A DNA stretch of 64,000 nt from Planctopirus ephydatiae (lineage in GTDB: Bacteria; Planctomycetota; Planctomycetia; Planctomycetales; Planctomycetaceae). Shown piece after piece: positions 18,701 through 27,041 of this stretch. Positions within the stretch are counted from its first letter, which is position 1, and each line of letters starts with the position of its first letter. A model generated the notes under the pieces. It saw only the letters and a program-made list of their open reading frames with translations, was not told the origin of the DNA and did not search any database. The stretch lies in assembly GCF_007752345.1 (NCBI RefSeq), contig NZ_CP036299.1, positions 744,001-808,000 of the forward strand, written 5' to 3'. Made by a program: the position numbers and the translations under genes.

Positions 18701-19523
18701 CATAAGCGAGGAGGGCAGCACTGATGCCCATGCCAAGGCTCACACCGCCGGCCATCCAAGCCGGAGAAAGCAGAGCGAGTCGCTCATCGCATGTTGCATC
18801 ATCAGCATTTTCAAGACTTTGTGCGCTGCTGTGAGTGCCATGCTTGCAGCTTTGGGCAAGCATGTCTTCGGGATTCTCAAGACTCCGTTTCGAGTTGCGA
18901 TTCGTAGAGGAGGCGCGGGCAGTCGTTGACCGAAGCTGTGCCAGTTCTCGAAACGACCAGACACACAGGGCACTGGTGACACCCACTGTGGACATGGCGA
19001 CCAGAAATGCGACGGGAATCAAGCCGGTACGTTGTGCGAGTAATTCCACCGAAAACAGACCCGGCAGCATTGCGGGTACGCTGTACCAAAGCGGGCCCAG
19101 CCAGAACCAGACGCAGGTTGCCAGGAGGATTGCTCCCAGAGGTGGCGAGCATAGCAGCAGGGATTTCAAAAGTGATTTGTCTAAGGTGGAAGTCTGTTCC
19201 AGCGATGAAGTAGCACGTCGAGGCTGAACTCGGGCCAGACTCCCCAGACCAGCACCCAGGCAAAGTGCCACGAGCGCGCACGATCGCCAGGGTTCGAGCA
19301 CGCCCCAGGTGGCAATGGCCGCCTGCAGCATTAACAGACCACCCGTTCCTAAGCCCCAGAGTGTGAGGACTTCCCCACGATCGATACGACTCCAGAGGGA
19401 TGCCAAAACCTGACTCAATCTGCCGAAAAGCTGCCTCGACAGGTTCGCGAGCCGATTCCTGTCAACCCGTGGATTGGATGAAGAAATGCCACGACTATGA
19501 GGCTGTATGGGTTTGGCGTCCAT
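15798..19523 (-). CDS. Large polytopic membrane protein with spermidine-synthase-like methyltransferase domain
   Basis: The ATG at 19523 follows AAAGG and gives 1241 residues; a 60-residue upstream extension looks non-coding. The N-terminal ~600 residues form many membrane spans (roughly 12-14) with loops rich in Arg/Ser. Then comes a Rossmann-type domain like spermidine synthase: HVLLLGAGSGLPLVTLSDL (SAM-binding motif I), VTCLEGDASG, and a FDVVISAPLLSS region. The last ~350 residues are helical and charged, with no clear family. Similar fused MFS-like/spermidine-synthase-like proteins occur in many bacteria with unknown substrates. True polyamine synthesis is not implied. Confidence 0.82.
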   Translation of the reverse strand: MDAKPIQPHSRGISSSNPRVDRNRLANLSRQLFGRLSQVLASLWSRIDRGEVLTLWGLGTGGLLMLQAAIATWGVLEPWRSCALVALCLGAGLGSLARVQPRRATSSLEQTSTLDKSLLKSLLLCSPPLGAILLATCVWFWLGPLWYSVPAMLPGLFSVELLAQRTGLIPVAFLVAMSTVGVTSALCVWSFRELAQLRSTTARASSTNRNSKRSLENPEDMLAQSCKHGTHSSAQSLENADDATCDERLALLSPAWMAGGVSLGMGISAALLAYGASPSILLGLAGLATGMPAIRYWMSLEAEINETTQAQRHTSRRTTDNLLETSWISHSLLLMAAILAGSIAWGMERLVNDRMPTGTFVMTGLALGGICGWALSAFMNSRRSRMADRTDLAAAREHQKPVDISTSAMIWIGVVAIALNLLLLPALTELLLWTNATVSWSPGVWLIRILFVMLMVWPVGWLIGCATTRRSGSMTMLCLMLSATGWLAAQWMGRFVLTPPSLLLACSWALAAVSVMPLVLNPRMLTGWMSPLFGKTIAANEVTSSSHQTHAVSPSSFAMQSGHLALSTRMASLFSIVVGAGLLATLPWSVSRESSAWNSRALFSTSASVAWHAGFSSDMLTALDDSRLVEVEHAENGTMVRWRTKFLEEVTRVNGLPLPPVSRDPSVVPQAVPELILTTLPLALHHEARHVLLLGAGSGLPLVTLSDLPVLQVTCLEGDASGLHAVQSNVVRALGAEIDERFEIHGVDPVWGISSLQDRFDVVISAPLLSSTDRGAASLTREHYLQCADRLTEDGIFCQRFECVDYGPQVLVDVSRTLRSVFREVTLVQTGIPGEAVWIATNSSKGLVREGLLSRIKSPQMRRILAQAGWDWSMLAGLSLVDDAALGELDGTDSKIHLRHARANTIRSNHLAWQTPIETMRWGAKLQQTQALLSAPRSTEPVYPPLPIPVDPDSGEEPPPVVYRRLSLLMEGMGFDGEDPDLVRRLEEIVAQRHLINDHPEAWWWEYRKVIKERLGKPPVATVRLATAQALKGGMLPDYARRKDYFEHLGEAIRSTNPGAEVPELMKFEEAYDPLLSPFIHQEVAELLHRSGKKARAEELRHRLHLVYFAPGFDSSVRNVQVALEMVLDHPETIVDDAARYDLILSLMHTMRNRWNLRTSQTLKSIRLTLRDIDACLLVARRGKETLDQLAMAGAADHADCEKRLQGLDRMLLQPLETYRNNLRSATPEFKDPSAAKSASK

Positions 19524-20184
19524 GCCTGACCTTTGGTTGATTTCAATCAATATCATGAGGCAAAGGGCACAGCCTTTGCCCGGAAGTTCACAACTGGGCC
19601 AACGTTCCTTGTTGACCTGAGCGGCAGAATCTACCGGAATCTGTTCACGTTGGGAAGATAAACCACGCACGAGACTACTGGACGCAATCCCATATCTTAT
19701 CATCGAAAGCTGACAACACTGATTCGCACAACCTTTGAAGGTTGATCCTGTACTGACTCATGCAGCACAGAAAGTTGAGACTTTTCAAGTTATTGAGGTC
19801 GAGAAGAGCACACCCCTAGAACTTGATGAACTATTGCATGAGGGGAACGGTGTCAGAGGAGTTTCTGGTCTCGACTCTCAAAACATCTTCGCACAATGAC
19901 GAGTTTCGAGTGAAAATTCCCGGCATTGAACTCGGGACTGTTGCCTGTCTTAGGGATGGCGGGCACGATAGAGGGTGCTTTTATTGCCCTCGCCCGATTT
20001 TTCAGTGAAAGTTAATGCTGTGGTTCACGGTTCGAACTTCGCTCACCGCGGTACATTTTATTCTCACCCTAATAGTCAGAATGAAACTTTCCCTCGGCAG
20101 TCGTCAGATGCTTTTTATTCTGTGTGGTCTACTCATGCAGCGTCCAGCAACAGATTCCGGGGCAACTTGGTACAGTTGGCCCGC
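19524..20184. other. Divergent intergenic region of ~660 nt
   Basis: This region separates the large minus-strand membrane protein from a plus-strand lipoprotein and probably includes both promoters. Short frames, including one at 19823-20008, have no ribosome site or recognisable sequence. I see no RNA gene. Confidence 0.5.
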
Positions 20185-21933
20185 ATGGTCAGTGCCTGGA
20201 GTTTAGCGATTCTTTGCCTGGTCGTATTGAGTGGTTGCCCTGCCAAAGCCCCTGCCAGCAAAGAGAGCGAACCATCAGCCCAGGCGGACAAGTCGGTTGG
20301 CACTGCCCGGCAGACCGCCAAAATTCTGGACGGAGCCCTGCATCAGTTACGGCCAGAAAATCTGGGTATTGACTCCGATTTGAAGACAGCAATCCCTGTG
20401 CTCAATACGTGGATCAAGATCCGCAAGGAATCAGAAACGTTGCCGACCGTTTCTGAAAAGACATTAGCGTTCTTCGGTGAAGCTCAGAAAGAAATACTGG
20501 AATCGGCCATCTTTGATAATGCCGACGGCACCCACATTCGCGACTCGATTCTCTTTGATGAAGTCGCAGGACATGTCACCACGGGTGCCAGCAGCGATAC
20601 CGAGCGAGTGAACCGGGTATTTTTCTATTGTCTGAGAAACGTCAGCCTGCTGAGCGAAAGTGAAGAAGAGCTGCCACTGGGCGCTTACGACACCTTGTTT
20701 CTGGGACGTGGAACGGCTTTAGCCCGCGCCAGTGTGTTTTTTGAAATCATGCGGCAGCTGCGCATTGATGCTTTCGTGCTCGCAGAAAAACCAGTCGATA
20801 CTCTGGGTGAAGAATGGTTGATTGGTGTGCTGGTCGATGGAAAAGTGCTGGTCTATGACCCGATTATTGGCTTGCCGATTCCCCCAGGCAAATCGCCTTC
20901 ACTGCTGGTGAATCAACCTGTGGCGACATTGGCAGAACTGGAAGCTCATCCTGAGTGGCTCGCTCTCCACTCGCCACGTAAAGATCAGCCTTATCGACTG
21001 AGTTCAGAAAGTGTGGCAAAACTTAAGCCGCTGATTGTGACAGATCCCCGCTGGTCGGCCCGGAGGATGTTGTTTCTGCAGGAATCGCTGACAGGCAATA
21101 ACTCTTCGCTGGTGGCACAGCCAATCTTTGGTAGCGAGGGAGAGCCGGGATTGTGGGATCGAGTTTCTGCCAGCCACTCTGGTTGGAAAGAGTTGCCACC
21201 ACTCGCCTGGCCATATCCTGAAAATCGCCTGCAGAAAATGGGCAAAATGACACCCACAATGGCACAATTGCTTCAAGAATCTTTTCGACCCTTTGAAGCT
21301 CCTGTCGAAATGGGGGTGGATCCGAAAACACGGCAGAAGGTTCTCGGCTCATCCCTTTTCCGGCAGTTTCGCAATCGAATTTTACAATTGAGTGGCGATT
21401 ACTCTCAGGCGATTTCCGCCTACATGACGATCCGGCAACTGTCAGCGATTACGGGTGTTTACCCACCACCAATTGAACGATTGCATCTGATTGCTGCTGA
21501 AGACGCCTTATTTTTCAGTGCGATCAGCAAGATCGAAGATGGAGATATCAAGGGTGGCGTGGCTTTGCTGACGGAATACATCAATCGATACCGCACCAGA
21601 GGACGATGGCGATCAGTTGCCAGAGTCGCCTTGGTCGATGGCATGCTCAAAATGGGCGACCTTAAGGGAGCGAGAAACGCTCTCGATCTGTCGATTTCTC
21701 AGGATCCTTACCGCACTCTGGTGATATTGATCAAGAACTCGCTGCCTGCTGCGAATGAGGCGGATGCCAAAGCGCCTGCAGGCGAAAGTCAACCGGCGGC
21801 GGTTAAGCCGGCTGACAGTCAGCCTGTTGAAACGAAACCAGCCGCAGACAAACCCACAGAACCACCGGCGACGGAACCCAAACCAAAAGAACCAAAGTCC
21901 GAAGAACCACAGCCAGAAGAAGCCCGCAGCTGA
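20185..21933 (+). CDS. Lipoprotein with transglutaminase-like region and Pro/Glu/Lys-rich tail
   Basis: The internal ATG at 20185 gives 582 residues with a good lipoprotein signal, MVSAWSLAILCLVVLSGC, where the Cys would be lipidated. The frame extends upstream to 19975, but that part is not signal-like. The centre contains TERVNRVFFYCLRNVSLL and LFLGRGTALARASVFFEIMR, a pattern of the transglutaminase-like core in which the catalytic Cys is not evident. The rest is helical, TPR-like in look, and the last ~60 residues are repeated KPxE/KPTEPPA units. The role is unknown; probably periplasmic or outer-membrane attached. Confidence 0.75.
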   Translation: MVSAWSLAILCLVVLSGCPAKAPASKESEPSAQADKSVGTARQTAKILDGALHQLRPENLGIDSDLKTAIPVLNTWIKIRKESETLPTVSEKTLAFFGEAQKEILESAIFDNADGTHIRDSILFDEVAGHVTTGASSDTERVNRVFFYCLRNVSLLSESEEELPLGAYDTLFLGRGTALARASVFFEIMRQLRIDAFVLAEKPVDTLGEEWLIGVLVDGKVLVYDPIIGLPIPPGKSPSLLVNQPVATLAELEAHPEWLALHSPRKDQPYRLSSESVAKLKPLIVTDPRWSARRMLFLQESLTGNNSSLVAQPIFGSEGEPGLWDRVSASHSGWKELPPLAWPYPENRLQKMGKMTPTMAQLLQESFRPFEAPVEMGVDPKTRQKVLGSSLFRQFRNRILQLSGDYSQAISAYMTIRQLSAITGVYPPPIERLHLIAAEDALFFSAISKIEDGDIKGGVALLTEYINRYRTRGRWRSVARVALVDGMLKMGDLKGARNALDLSISQDPYRTLVILIKNSLPAANEADAKAPAGESQPAAVKPADSQPVETKPAADKPTEPPATEPKPKEPKSEEPQPEEARS

Positions 21934-22031
21934 AGCCTTGTCCGCACAAATCGGTTAATGATGCAGTTCATTGTCATTGAAAGCGTTGGTGCTTAGTTTC
22001 TGCAGACATAGACCGGTTTTCATCCGCCCGA

Positions 22032-22859
22032 TCAATTGTTCGCACCACCAGTTTCCCAGCCAGCAACGACTGCGTCAGGAGCGAGGACGAAAATCTCGAC
22101 GCGGCGATTCTTCTGGCGGTTCTTGTCGTCCGAATTAGGTGCCAGTGGTTGGAACAGGCTATACCCTGCAGCACCCATGCGCTGTTCAGCCAGACCCGAT
22201 TTTTTGAGTGCCAGCACAACCGAGTTTGCGCGATCGGTCGAGAGATGCCAGTTGGTGGGATGCTTATCAGCCACCGCCTTACGCGAGATCGGCTTGTCGT
22301 CAGTGTGACCGACGACCAGCACCTTCAAATGTTTGGAATCAGCACTGTTCATGATGCGGGCAAACTCCTGCAACAGGGCGTAGGCTTCGGGCCGAATCTC
22401 ATCACTTCCTGAGGCAAAGAGCAGATTTTCCTGGAACTTGCTGACACCCGTCTGAGGATCAAATTCGAAATCGGGATATTTACGGCGAAGCTCTTCCATA
22501 CGCTGATTGGCGTCCGTCGAGAGTGGGTTTTTCGTACTGCTGGTCAGCATGTTCTTGACTTTGTCTTCCAGACTCGAGTTGGCTGCCAGCATGTTATCCA
22601 CCCGCTGATTGGCCAGTTCGAGGCCATTGCGAAGTGTCGCATTCTGTTGTTCAAGCTGTGCCTTTTCAGCCATGAGTTGAGACAGATTGCCCTGGAACTG
22701 ATTGCGTTCCATCGCCAGTCCCTGGTACTGCTGATAGAGCTGACGGGAATGCATCTGGCTCTGGCGCAGCATTCTCTTTTCACGGCAATGACAGCCGCTC
22801 TGCATCGCGACAACGAGGCAAAGCAGGGCGAGAACGAAGCAACGTAAATACGGGCCCAT
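22032..22859 (-). CDS. OmpA/MotB-domain lipoprotein with coiled coil
   Basis: The 275-residue protein begins with a lipoprotein signal ending AMQSGC. Residues ~30-110 form a coiled coil (QLYQQYQGLAMERNQFQGNL, then LEQQNATLRNGLELANQRV). The C-terminal ~130 residues are an OmpA-like peptidoglycan-binding domain with LLFASGSDEIRPEAYALL, VLVVGHTDDKP, LSTDRANSVVLAL and DKNRQKNRRVEIFV. It should tether the outer membrane to the wall. MotB function is unlikely, because MotB has a transmembrane helix with a proton-binding Asp instead of a lipobox. It stands alone on the minus strand. Confidence 0.9.
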   Translation of the reverse strand: MGPYLRCFVLALLCLVVAMQSGCHCREKRMLRQSQMHSRQLYQQYQGLAMERNQFQGNLSQLMAEKAQLEQQNATLRNGLELANQRVDNMLAANSSLEDKVKNMLTSSTKNPLSTDANQRMEELRRKYPDFEFDPQTGVSKFQENLLFASGSDEIRPEAYALLQEFARIMNSADSKHLKVLVVGHTDDKPISRKAVADKHPTNWHLSTDRANSVVLALKKSGLAEQRMGAAGYSLFQPLAPNSDDKNRQKNRRVEIFVLAPDAVVAGWETGGANN

Positions 22860-23332
22860 GGAAGGACTCCTGAGACGACAAACTCAAGATTCCGGCAGTC
22901 TTCAGTCAGACTGAAAGCTGATTTTCCGGAACAGGTTTACCAATGGATGGAAGGCGAAAGGTTGGACAGGAATTGATGAATTCAGGCAGGGATCTAAGTG
23001 AGAGCAGAAGGCGAGAAAGAAACGAAACTACAGCCAGAGATGGCGGATAGTTTTCGATGATGAACAAGATTGATGAGCGGGAAAGGTGAAGGCGTAAGCA
23101 GAAGAGAATTCGGAAGCAAGAAGACGAGAGATGAGGTGGGTGAAAGGCATTAACTTGAGTCAAATTTCGAGGCCAGCGGCAAAAATGACCGGTCTGGTAA
23201 AGCAAGATATAAGAGAATCGGCGGATTTTGCCAAGTCGAGTTCTCAAGAAACTCGCCAGTGTGAGGTAAGCTCTGATTTTCCAGCGATTTATGCCGATCG
23301 ATGGCAAGAAGTCTTTACGTGACCCGCAATAA
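22860..23332. other. Non-coding stretch upstream of the OmpA-like gene
   Basis: About 470 nt, purine-rich on the plus strand, with no convincing gene. It probably holds the promoter of the OmpA-like lipoprotein. A 133-residue minus-strand frame here has Arg/Leu/Ser-heavy, gene-unlike content. Confidence 0.5.
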
Positions 23333-23368
23333 AAAGTGGGCCTGGCAACGAATTGACAGACCCACTTT
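23333..23368 (-). terminator. Rho-independent terminator of the small secreted protein gene
   Basis: On the minus strand the stem AAAGTGGGTCTG pairs with CAGGCCCACTTT (one T-G wobble) around a 12-nt loop. The continuation reads TTTTTATT. It begins 47 nt after the stop of the gene at 23415-23606. Confidence 0.85.
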
Positions 23369-23414
23369 GGGAGTACGATTGCTGATCACTCAGGATTTTG
23401 TCAAATCCTGACAA

Positions 23415-23606
23415 TTAGCGGCTGCCACGGAACCATTCGCGGATACGTTCGTTTTTGCGGCGTTCGAGTTCCATCAGGCGGGCAAAGAATCCTGTACGGG
23501 CAGTACGGTTGTTGACAACTTCCATGCGGGCGTCAGCCGCTTCAATCTGGCCACCCAGAACCAGGCTGGCGGACATGACCAGAGCAGCAAAAGCAGTGCG
23601 AAGCAT
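23415..23606 (-). CDS. Small secreted basic protein (63 residues)
   Basis: The gene encodes a signal peptide (MLRTAFAALVMSASLVLGGQ, cleavage near IEAADA) and a ~38-residue mature peptide rich in Arg and Glu, ending ELERRKNERIREWFRGSR. The pattern suggests a short amphipathic charged helix. A strong terminator follows, supporting a genuine monocistronic unit. The family is not recognised. It may act as a periplasmic peptide or as a small structural component; this is a guess. Confidence 0.7.
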   Translation of the reverse strand: MLRTAFAALVMSASLVLGGQIEAADARMEVVNNRTARTGFFARLMELERRKNERIREWFRGSR

Positions 23607-23867
23607 TGATTTGATTCCTTAGTTCGATCCATCGATCTCTTCTCGGCGATTCATGCCGAAAACACAGTGGGGATATCGACGTTTTGTCCATTCGTCTGAG
23701 AATCCCGTTGCTGATCACACTGCTAAACGACTTGTCCCCTTACCAAAATGTCGAATTTGCGGGTTGTATTGACACCCGTCATCGAGTGTCTGGCAGCACC
23801 TAATCCATTGGCTGAGAATCTCTTAAGGATTGTTCAAGGAGAGCCGCAAACGTTGATGTGAGCTGAA

Positions 23868-24716
23868 TCAGGTTCCCTCGGGTGAATTAGGCTCTGGAGA
23901 TGACTGCTGCGAGAACTCGTTGAGCATGAAGAGCAGCGATTTGTTGTCGAGGAACGGCTTGTAGCCGAAGGTCGAAAAGAAGACCTTCCCGGCGGGATTG
24001 ATGAGGAAGGTTCCATGTTTCAGATCGGACGGACGTTCAGCCGTTTCCGGGATAAAGACTCCGTACTGCTGGGCAATCTTGTTCTCAGGATCTGACAAGA
24101 CGGTAAAGTTGAATGCGCCGTATTCCTCAAAGCGGGCTTTGGTCTCTTCGGGGGGATCGGCACTGATCGCCACGATCCGGGTACCCAGTTCCTGAAAGTA
24201 CTTCAGGTCTTCCTGAAGTCCAAAGAGTTGTGCGACACAATGACTGCAGTCGTAACCATAGTAAAAGACAAGAACGACCGGGCCTTGAGCGAGCGTTTCC
24301 TGCAAGGAGACCAGCTGCCCTTCGTGGTTCTTTAACTGGAAATCGGGGGCCGGCTGCTTCAGCAAAGGATGCGGCCGCGATTCGGCCACAATGAACTGTC
24401 CATCAGCCAGCAGTTCACGCAAAGGTTCGGAGAGCCTGGGCTTCTTGACCGCCTCCAGGTAAGCCTCAGCATCCTGTTTGATGTTCCCCGTGGGGATCAA
24501 CCCATACTTGAGACAAATCTCCCGGCACTGCTCCAGCACCTGGAGAGATGCGCTTTGAGAAGGGGTCGGAGTGAGCAGATGATAGGTAAAGATCACCCCA
24601 TAGAAGCTCACGATCACCGCTGCAATGACAAGAAACACCCTCCGACGAAAACGGGTTTGCTGCTGCCGGAGAAGTGCCGTTTTTGAGGCTGAGTCAGGAG
24701 TGCCAATTGTGGACAT
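23868..24716 (-). CDS. Membrane-anchored redoxin (AhpC/TSA-type thioredoxin-fold protein)
   Basis: The ATG at 24716 is preceded by AGGGA, and I prefer it to the ATG at 24755, which lacks a ribosome site. The protein is 282 residues. It has an N-terminal membrane span (FLVIAAVIVSFYGVIFTYHL), a ~80-residue linker and a peroxiredoxin-like domain beginning PAPDFQLKNHEGQLVSL. The active-site region is FYYGYDCSHCV (Cys ~157 and ~160), a CxxC pair, then VAISADPPEETKARFEEYG and FTVLSDPENKIAQQYGVF. A role in periplasmic thiol oxidation-reduction or peroxide reduction fits. It ends the 23.9-30.4 kb cluster. Confidence 0.87.
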   Translation of the reverse strand: MSTIGTPDSASKTALLRQQQTRFRRRVFLVIAAVIVSFYGVIFTYHLLTPTPSQSASLQVLEQCREICLKYGLIPTGNIKQDAEAYLEAVKKPRLSEPLRELLADGQFIVAESRPHPLLKQPAPDFQLKNHEGQLVSLQETLAQGPVVLVFYYGYDCSHCVAQLFGLQEDLKYFQELGTRIVAISADPPEETKARFEEYGAFNFTVLSDPENKIAQQYGVFIPETAERPSDLKHGTFLINPAGKVFFSTFGYKPFLDNKSLLFMLNEFSQQSSPEPNSPEGT

Positions 24717-24843
24717 AAAACGTTTCCCTGGGTTTAGCCAGTTGATGAGTGACAAAGATCATTTTTCAGCATGACAGTTTCAGCGAATCAAGGAACAGAG
24801 CCAGGAGTAAATTCGTATTCGATCTCTTCCAGCTGTGTCGTCA

Positions 24844-25266
24844 TTATTTCGTTTGAGTGTTGATATCGAGATCAATCACTCGATCTGTGGGCTTCCAGTT
24901 CAGCATAATCGTCGAGGTTTCGGGCTTAAGAAATTCCTTTCGAATTCGCACAGGGGCTCCCGCCGACTCGATGGTGCAGTGGTATTCTCCCGGGGGAAGG
25001 CTTAAGGGGCCCACCGCTTTCGGCTGAACCAGTGCAAACCAGCCATCGTCGCGGGTGGTGCCAAACCCGCAAAGTCGGAAACTGCTGCCCTCTTTCTGAT
25101 AGAGCGAGATTTGAATATCACTGACTGTCTGACCATCCAGACGGAGAACACCTTCGGTACCGCCGCTAATCGGCTGGGGGCCACAACCGTGGAAAACTGT
25201 GGCCATCATCAGGACAAGACAAACGGCAATCTTACTGATGTTTGAAATCGTGACTGTCGAATACAT
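24844..25266 (-). CDS. Small lipoprotein with Ig-like beta domain
   Basis: The ATG at 25266 follows AAGAAG and gives 140 residues. The N-terminus is a lipoprotein signal ending MMATVFHGC. The mature part resembles the carboxypeptidase-regulatory-like beta-sandwich found in many planctomycete lipoproteins: EGVLRLDGQTVSDIQISLYQ, then GTTRDDGWFALV and LPPGEYHCTI. It probably sits at the membrane surface. It follows the PepSY gene by 112 nt and precedes the redoxin gene by 127 nt, all on the minus strand. The exact role is unknown. Confidence 0.78.
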   Translation of the reverse strand: MYSTVTISNISKIAVCLVLMMATVFHGCGPQPISGGTEGVLRLDGQTVSDIQISLYQKEGSSFRLCGFGTTRDDGWFALVQPKAVGPLSLPPGEYHCTIESAGAPVRIRKEFLKPETSTIMLNWKPTDRVIDLDINTQTK

Positions 25267-25378
25267 GTCAATTCTTCTTGGATGGGGATGAATACTCATG
25301 GCATTGCATTGTGCGGCCATTCTCAAAGAGGGCTGGCGGTTTGTGGGTTTCGTTTTCAGCATGTGTGGATTGAACGAA

Positions 25379-26848
25379 CTAAGAAGCCAGCCCCAGCCAG
25401 TTTCGTAGTGGTGGAATTCTTCTCAGAATGACTCGTTCAATCAGCAGGACAGCCAGCAGCGAGACACCGAACATGGGGAGCAGAATCCCCAAAAGGATCA
25501 CGAAAAGCATGAAGGGTAGGGCAAACAGGACTTCATGACGCATCGCGATCTTTGATTCGGCAGGGGCACCTAACGTGCCTGGCGCTCGTCGTCGCCACCA
25601 CATCAGTGGCCCCGTACAGGACAACAGGATCAGGCCAAGAGCCGTAAGTAAGCCGAGAAGTTGATTGGGCCAACCAAACAGTCGTCCTTCATGGAGGGCA
25701 ATTCCAATACTGACAACGCGATCAATCCAGTGACGATCAGAGAAAGTTTCGCGAGAGAGAATCGAACCTTGCATGGCGTCGATTTTCAGAGTCTCCCGCC
25801 AGGGACGATTCGCAGTCATTGATTTCACGGTCCAGGGCTGTCGCTCAGAAGCGGGTGGAGTCAAGATCACGGGATGTGGCAACTGGAGCGGTTCCACGAC
25901 TTGTACAACGAGTGGCAACTGCGCCAACGTTTCGGGCGAGACCGGGGCGGCATTTCGTCTTCTGTTCGAGCGATCCGACTTTGTGGGAGATTCTCCGGCG
26001 TTCGAGCTGGATTCTCGTGAGGCATGCCCGGCATGTTCGCCATCAGCAGTTGTGGGAACGGTGGGTGATGCCTGTTTGGCCCCGGAAGTATCGGGTCGTG
26101 TCTGAGGGTTCTCCGAGCGATTCGACCAATCCTGCTGTGCGACGGACGTGCCCGTGAGCTTGCGGATCTCACGGAAGTAATCACCCCAGAAGTGAGACCA
26201 TGGCAAACCGGAAACCAGCAGAATGAGTGCAAAGGCGGAGATCCAGAATCCCGTGACTCCATGCAGATCGCGGAGAAAACGCTGCCTTCCACTTGTGAAA
26301 CGAGGGTAGAGAATCCCGCCGAAGCCACGCAGATGACGGGGCCACCAGAGATAGAGTCCCGTAAGAATCATGATGATTGTCCAGGATGCAGCGAGCTCAA
26401 CCAGATGAGAACCGTCCTCTCCAAGCATCAGTTCACCATGCAACCGGAAGATCTGGCGCATCAGTCGATCCTGTTCGGGAACTGCATGCAAAACGGCCAG
26501 CGTCTGTGGATGTACATAGATCCGCCAGTTCTTGCCGGCATCGCTGACGACAATTCGACTGGCATGATGGGGAGAAACGGGAAGCTCATAAGAAACAAAA
26601 CGACTCTCTGGCTTTGACGCCAGAGCCGCATTCACCTGCTCTGGCAGACTTGCTGTCTGACCAGTCATCACCAGATGATTGTAAGGCTGATCCAGCCAGT
26701 CTTCGATCTCGGCTTTGAAGAGATAGACGATTCCCGAGAGTGACAGAATGATGACAAACGGGACTGTGAAAAGCCCTGCATAGAAGTGCCATCGCCAGAC
26801 AGTGCGATAGGCAGGCAATGCATATCTGAAGAATTCGCTGGTAGACAT
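25379..26848 (-). CDS. PepSY-associated transmembrane protein
   Basis: The 489-residue protein has the architecture of PepSY_TM proteins. A first span holds WRWHFYAGLFTVPFVIILSL with a conserved His. A PepSY-like periplasmic part follows, then a two-span segment (LVELAASWTIIMILTGLYLWW and WISAFALILLVSGLPWSHFWG), a Ser/Pro/Thr-rich loop of ~80 residues, and two or three C-terminal spans with ALHEGRLFGWPNQLLGLLTA. Members sit beside siderophore or copper genes and some carry haem-binding His residues for ferric or cupric reduction. AGAGAGG precedes the ATG. A metal-reduction role is an inference from the family. Confidence 0.9.
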   Translation of the reverse strand: MSTSEFFRYALPAYRTVWRWHFYAGLFTVPFVIILSLSGIVYLFKAEIEDWLDQPYNHLVMTGQTASLPEQVNAALASKPESRFVSYELPVSPHHASRIVVSDAGKNWRIYVHPQTLAVLHAVPEQDRLMRQIFRLHGELMLGEDGSHLVELAASWTIIMILTGLYLWWPRHLRGFGGILYPRFTSGRQRFLRDLHGVTGFWISAFALILLVSGLPWSHFWGDYFREIRKLTGTSVAQQDWSNRSENPQTRPDTSGAKQASPTVPTTADGEHAGHASRESSSNAGESPTKSDRSNRRRNAAPVSPETLAQLPLVVQVVEPLQLPHPVILTPPASERQPWTVKSMTANRPWRETLKIDAMQGSILSRETFSDRHWIDRVVSIGIALHEGRLFGWPNQLLGLLTALGLILLSCTGPLMWWRRRAPGTLGAPAESKIAMRHEVLFALPFMLFVILLGILLPMFGVSLLAVLLIERVILRRIPPLRNWLGLAS

Positions 26849-26944
26849 TTTCTTAATCGACCTCTCTTCGGAAAGCAGATCTCAGCCCGGCCTTCCCACG
26901 CAAAAAAACTGTGTACAACTTCATGCACCAGGATGAGGCATAGG

Positions 26945-26980
26945 CCTTTCTCATATACTTAAATAAGTCTATGAGAAAGG
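26945..26980. promoter_or_regulatory. Near-perfect 17-bp-stem hairpin in front of the PepSY gene
   Basis: CCTTTCTCATA and TATGAGAAAGG flank ACTTA-AA-TAAGT, so the whole segment folds into one long stem broken by a single T/C mismatch. It lies 97 nt before the PepSY start and just after the DUF1559 gene. No T-run follows on either strand, so it may be an operator or a processing site rather than a simple terminator. Confidence 0.55.
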
Positions 26981-27018
26981 GTGCAGTTCTCTATATCTGG
27001 TCGTGTAGAGAACTGCAC
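26981..27018. terminator. Second abutting 13-bp perfect hairpin
   Basis: GTGCAGTTCTCTA and TAGAGAACTGCAC pair perfectly around a 12-nt loop, 24 nt after the DUF1559 stop. It directly abuts the hairpin at 26945-26980. Position suggests termination or an RNA-stabilising 3' end, although no clear U-tract follows. Confidence 0.5.
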
Positions 27019-27041
27019 CATTAGCAAGCCCAGTTCAGTGA

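Noticed and set aside
22906-23307. Minus-strand 133-residue frame in the gap upstream of the OmpA-like gene
   Set aside because: The translation is rich in Arg/Leu/Ser without domains, and no ribosome site is present.
26945-27018. Hairpins as ends of an insertion element
   Set aside because: No transposase, target duplication or terminal-repeat arrangement surrounds them.
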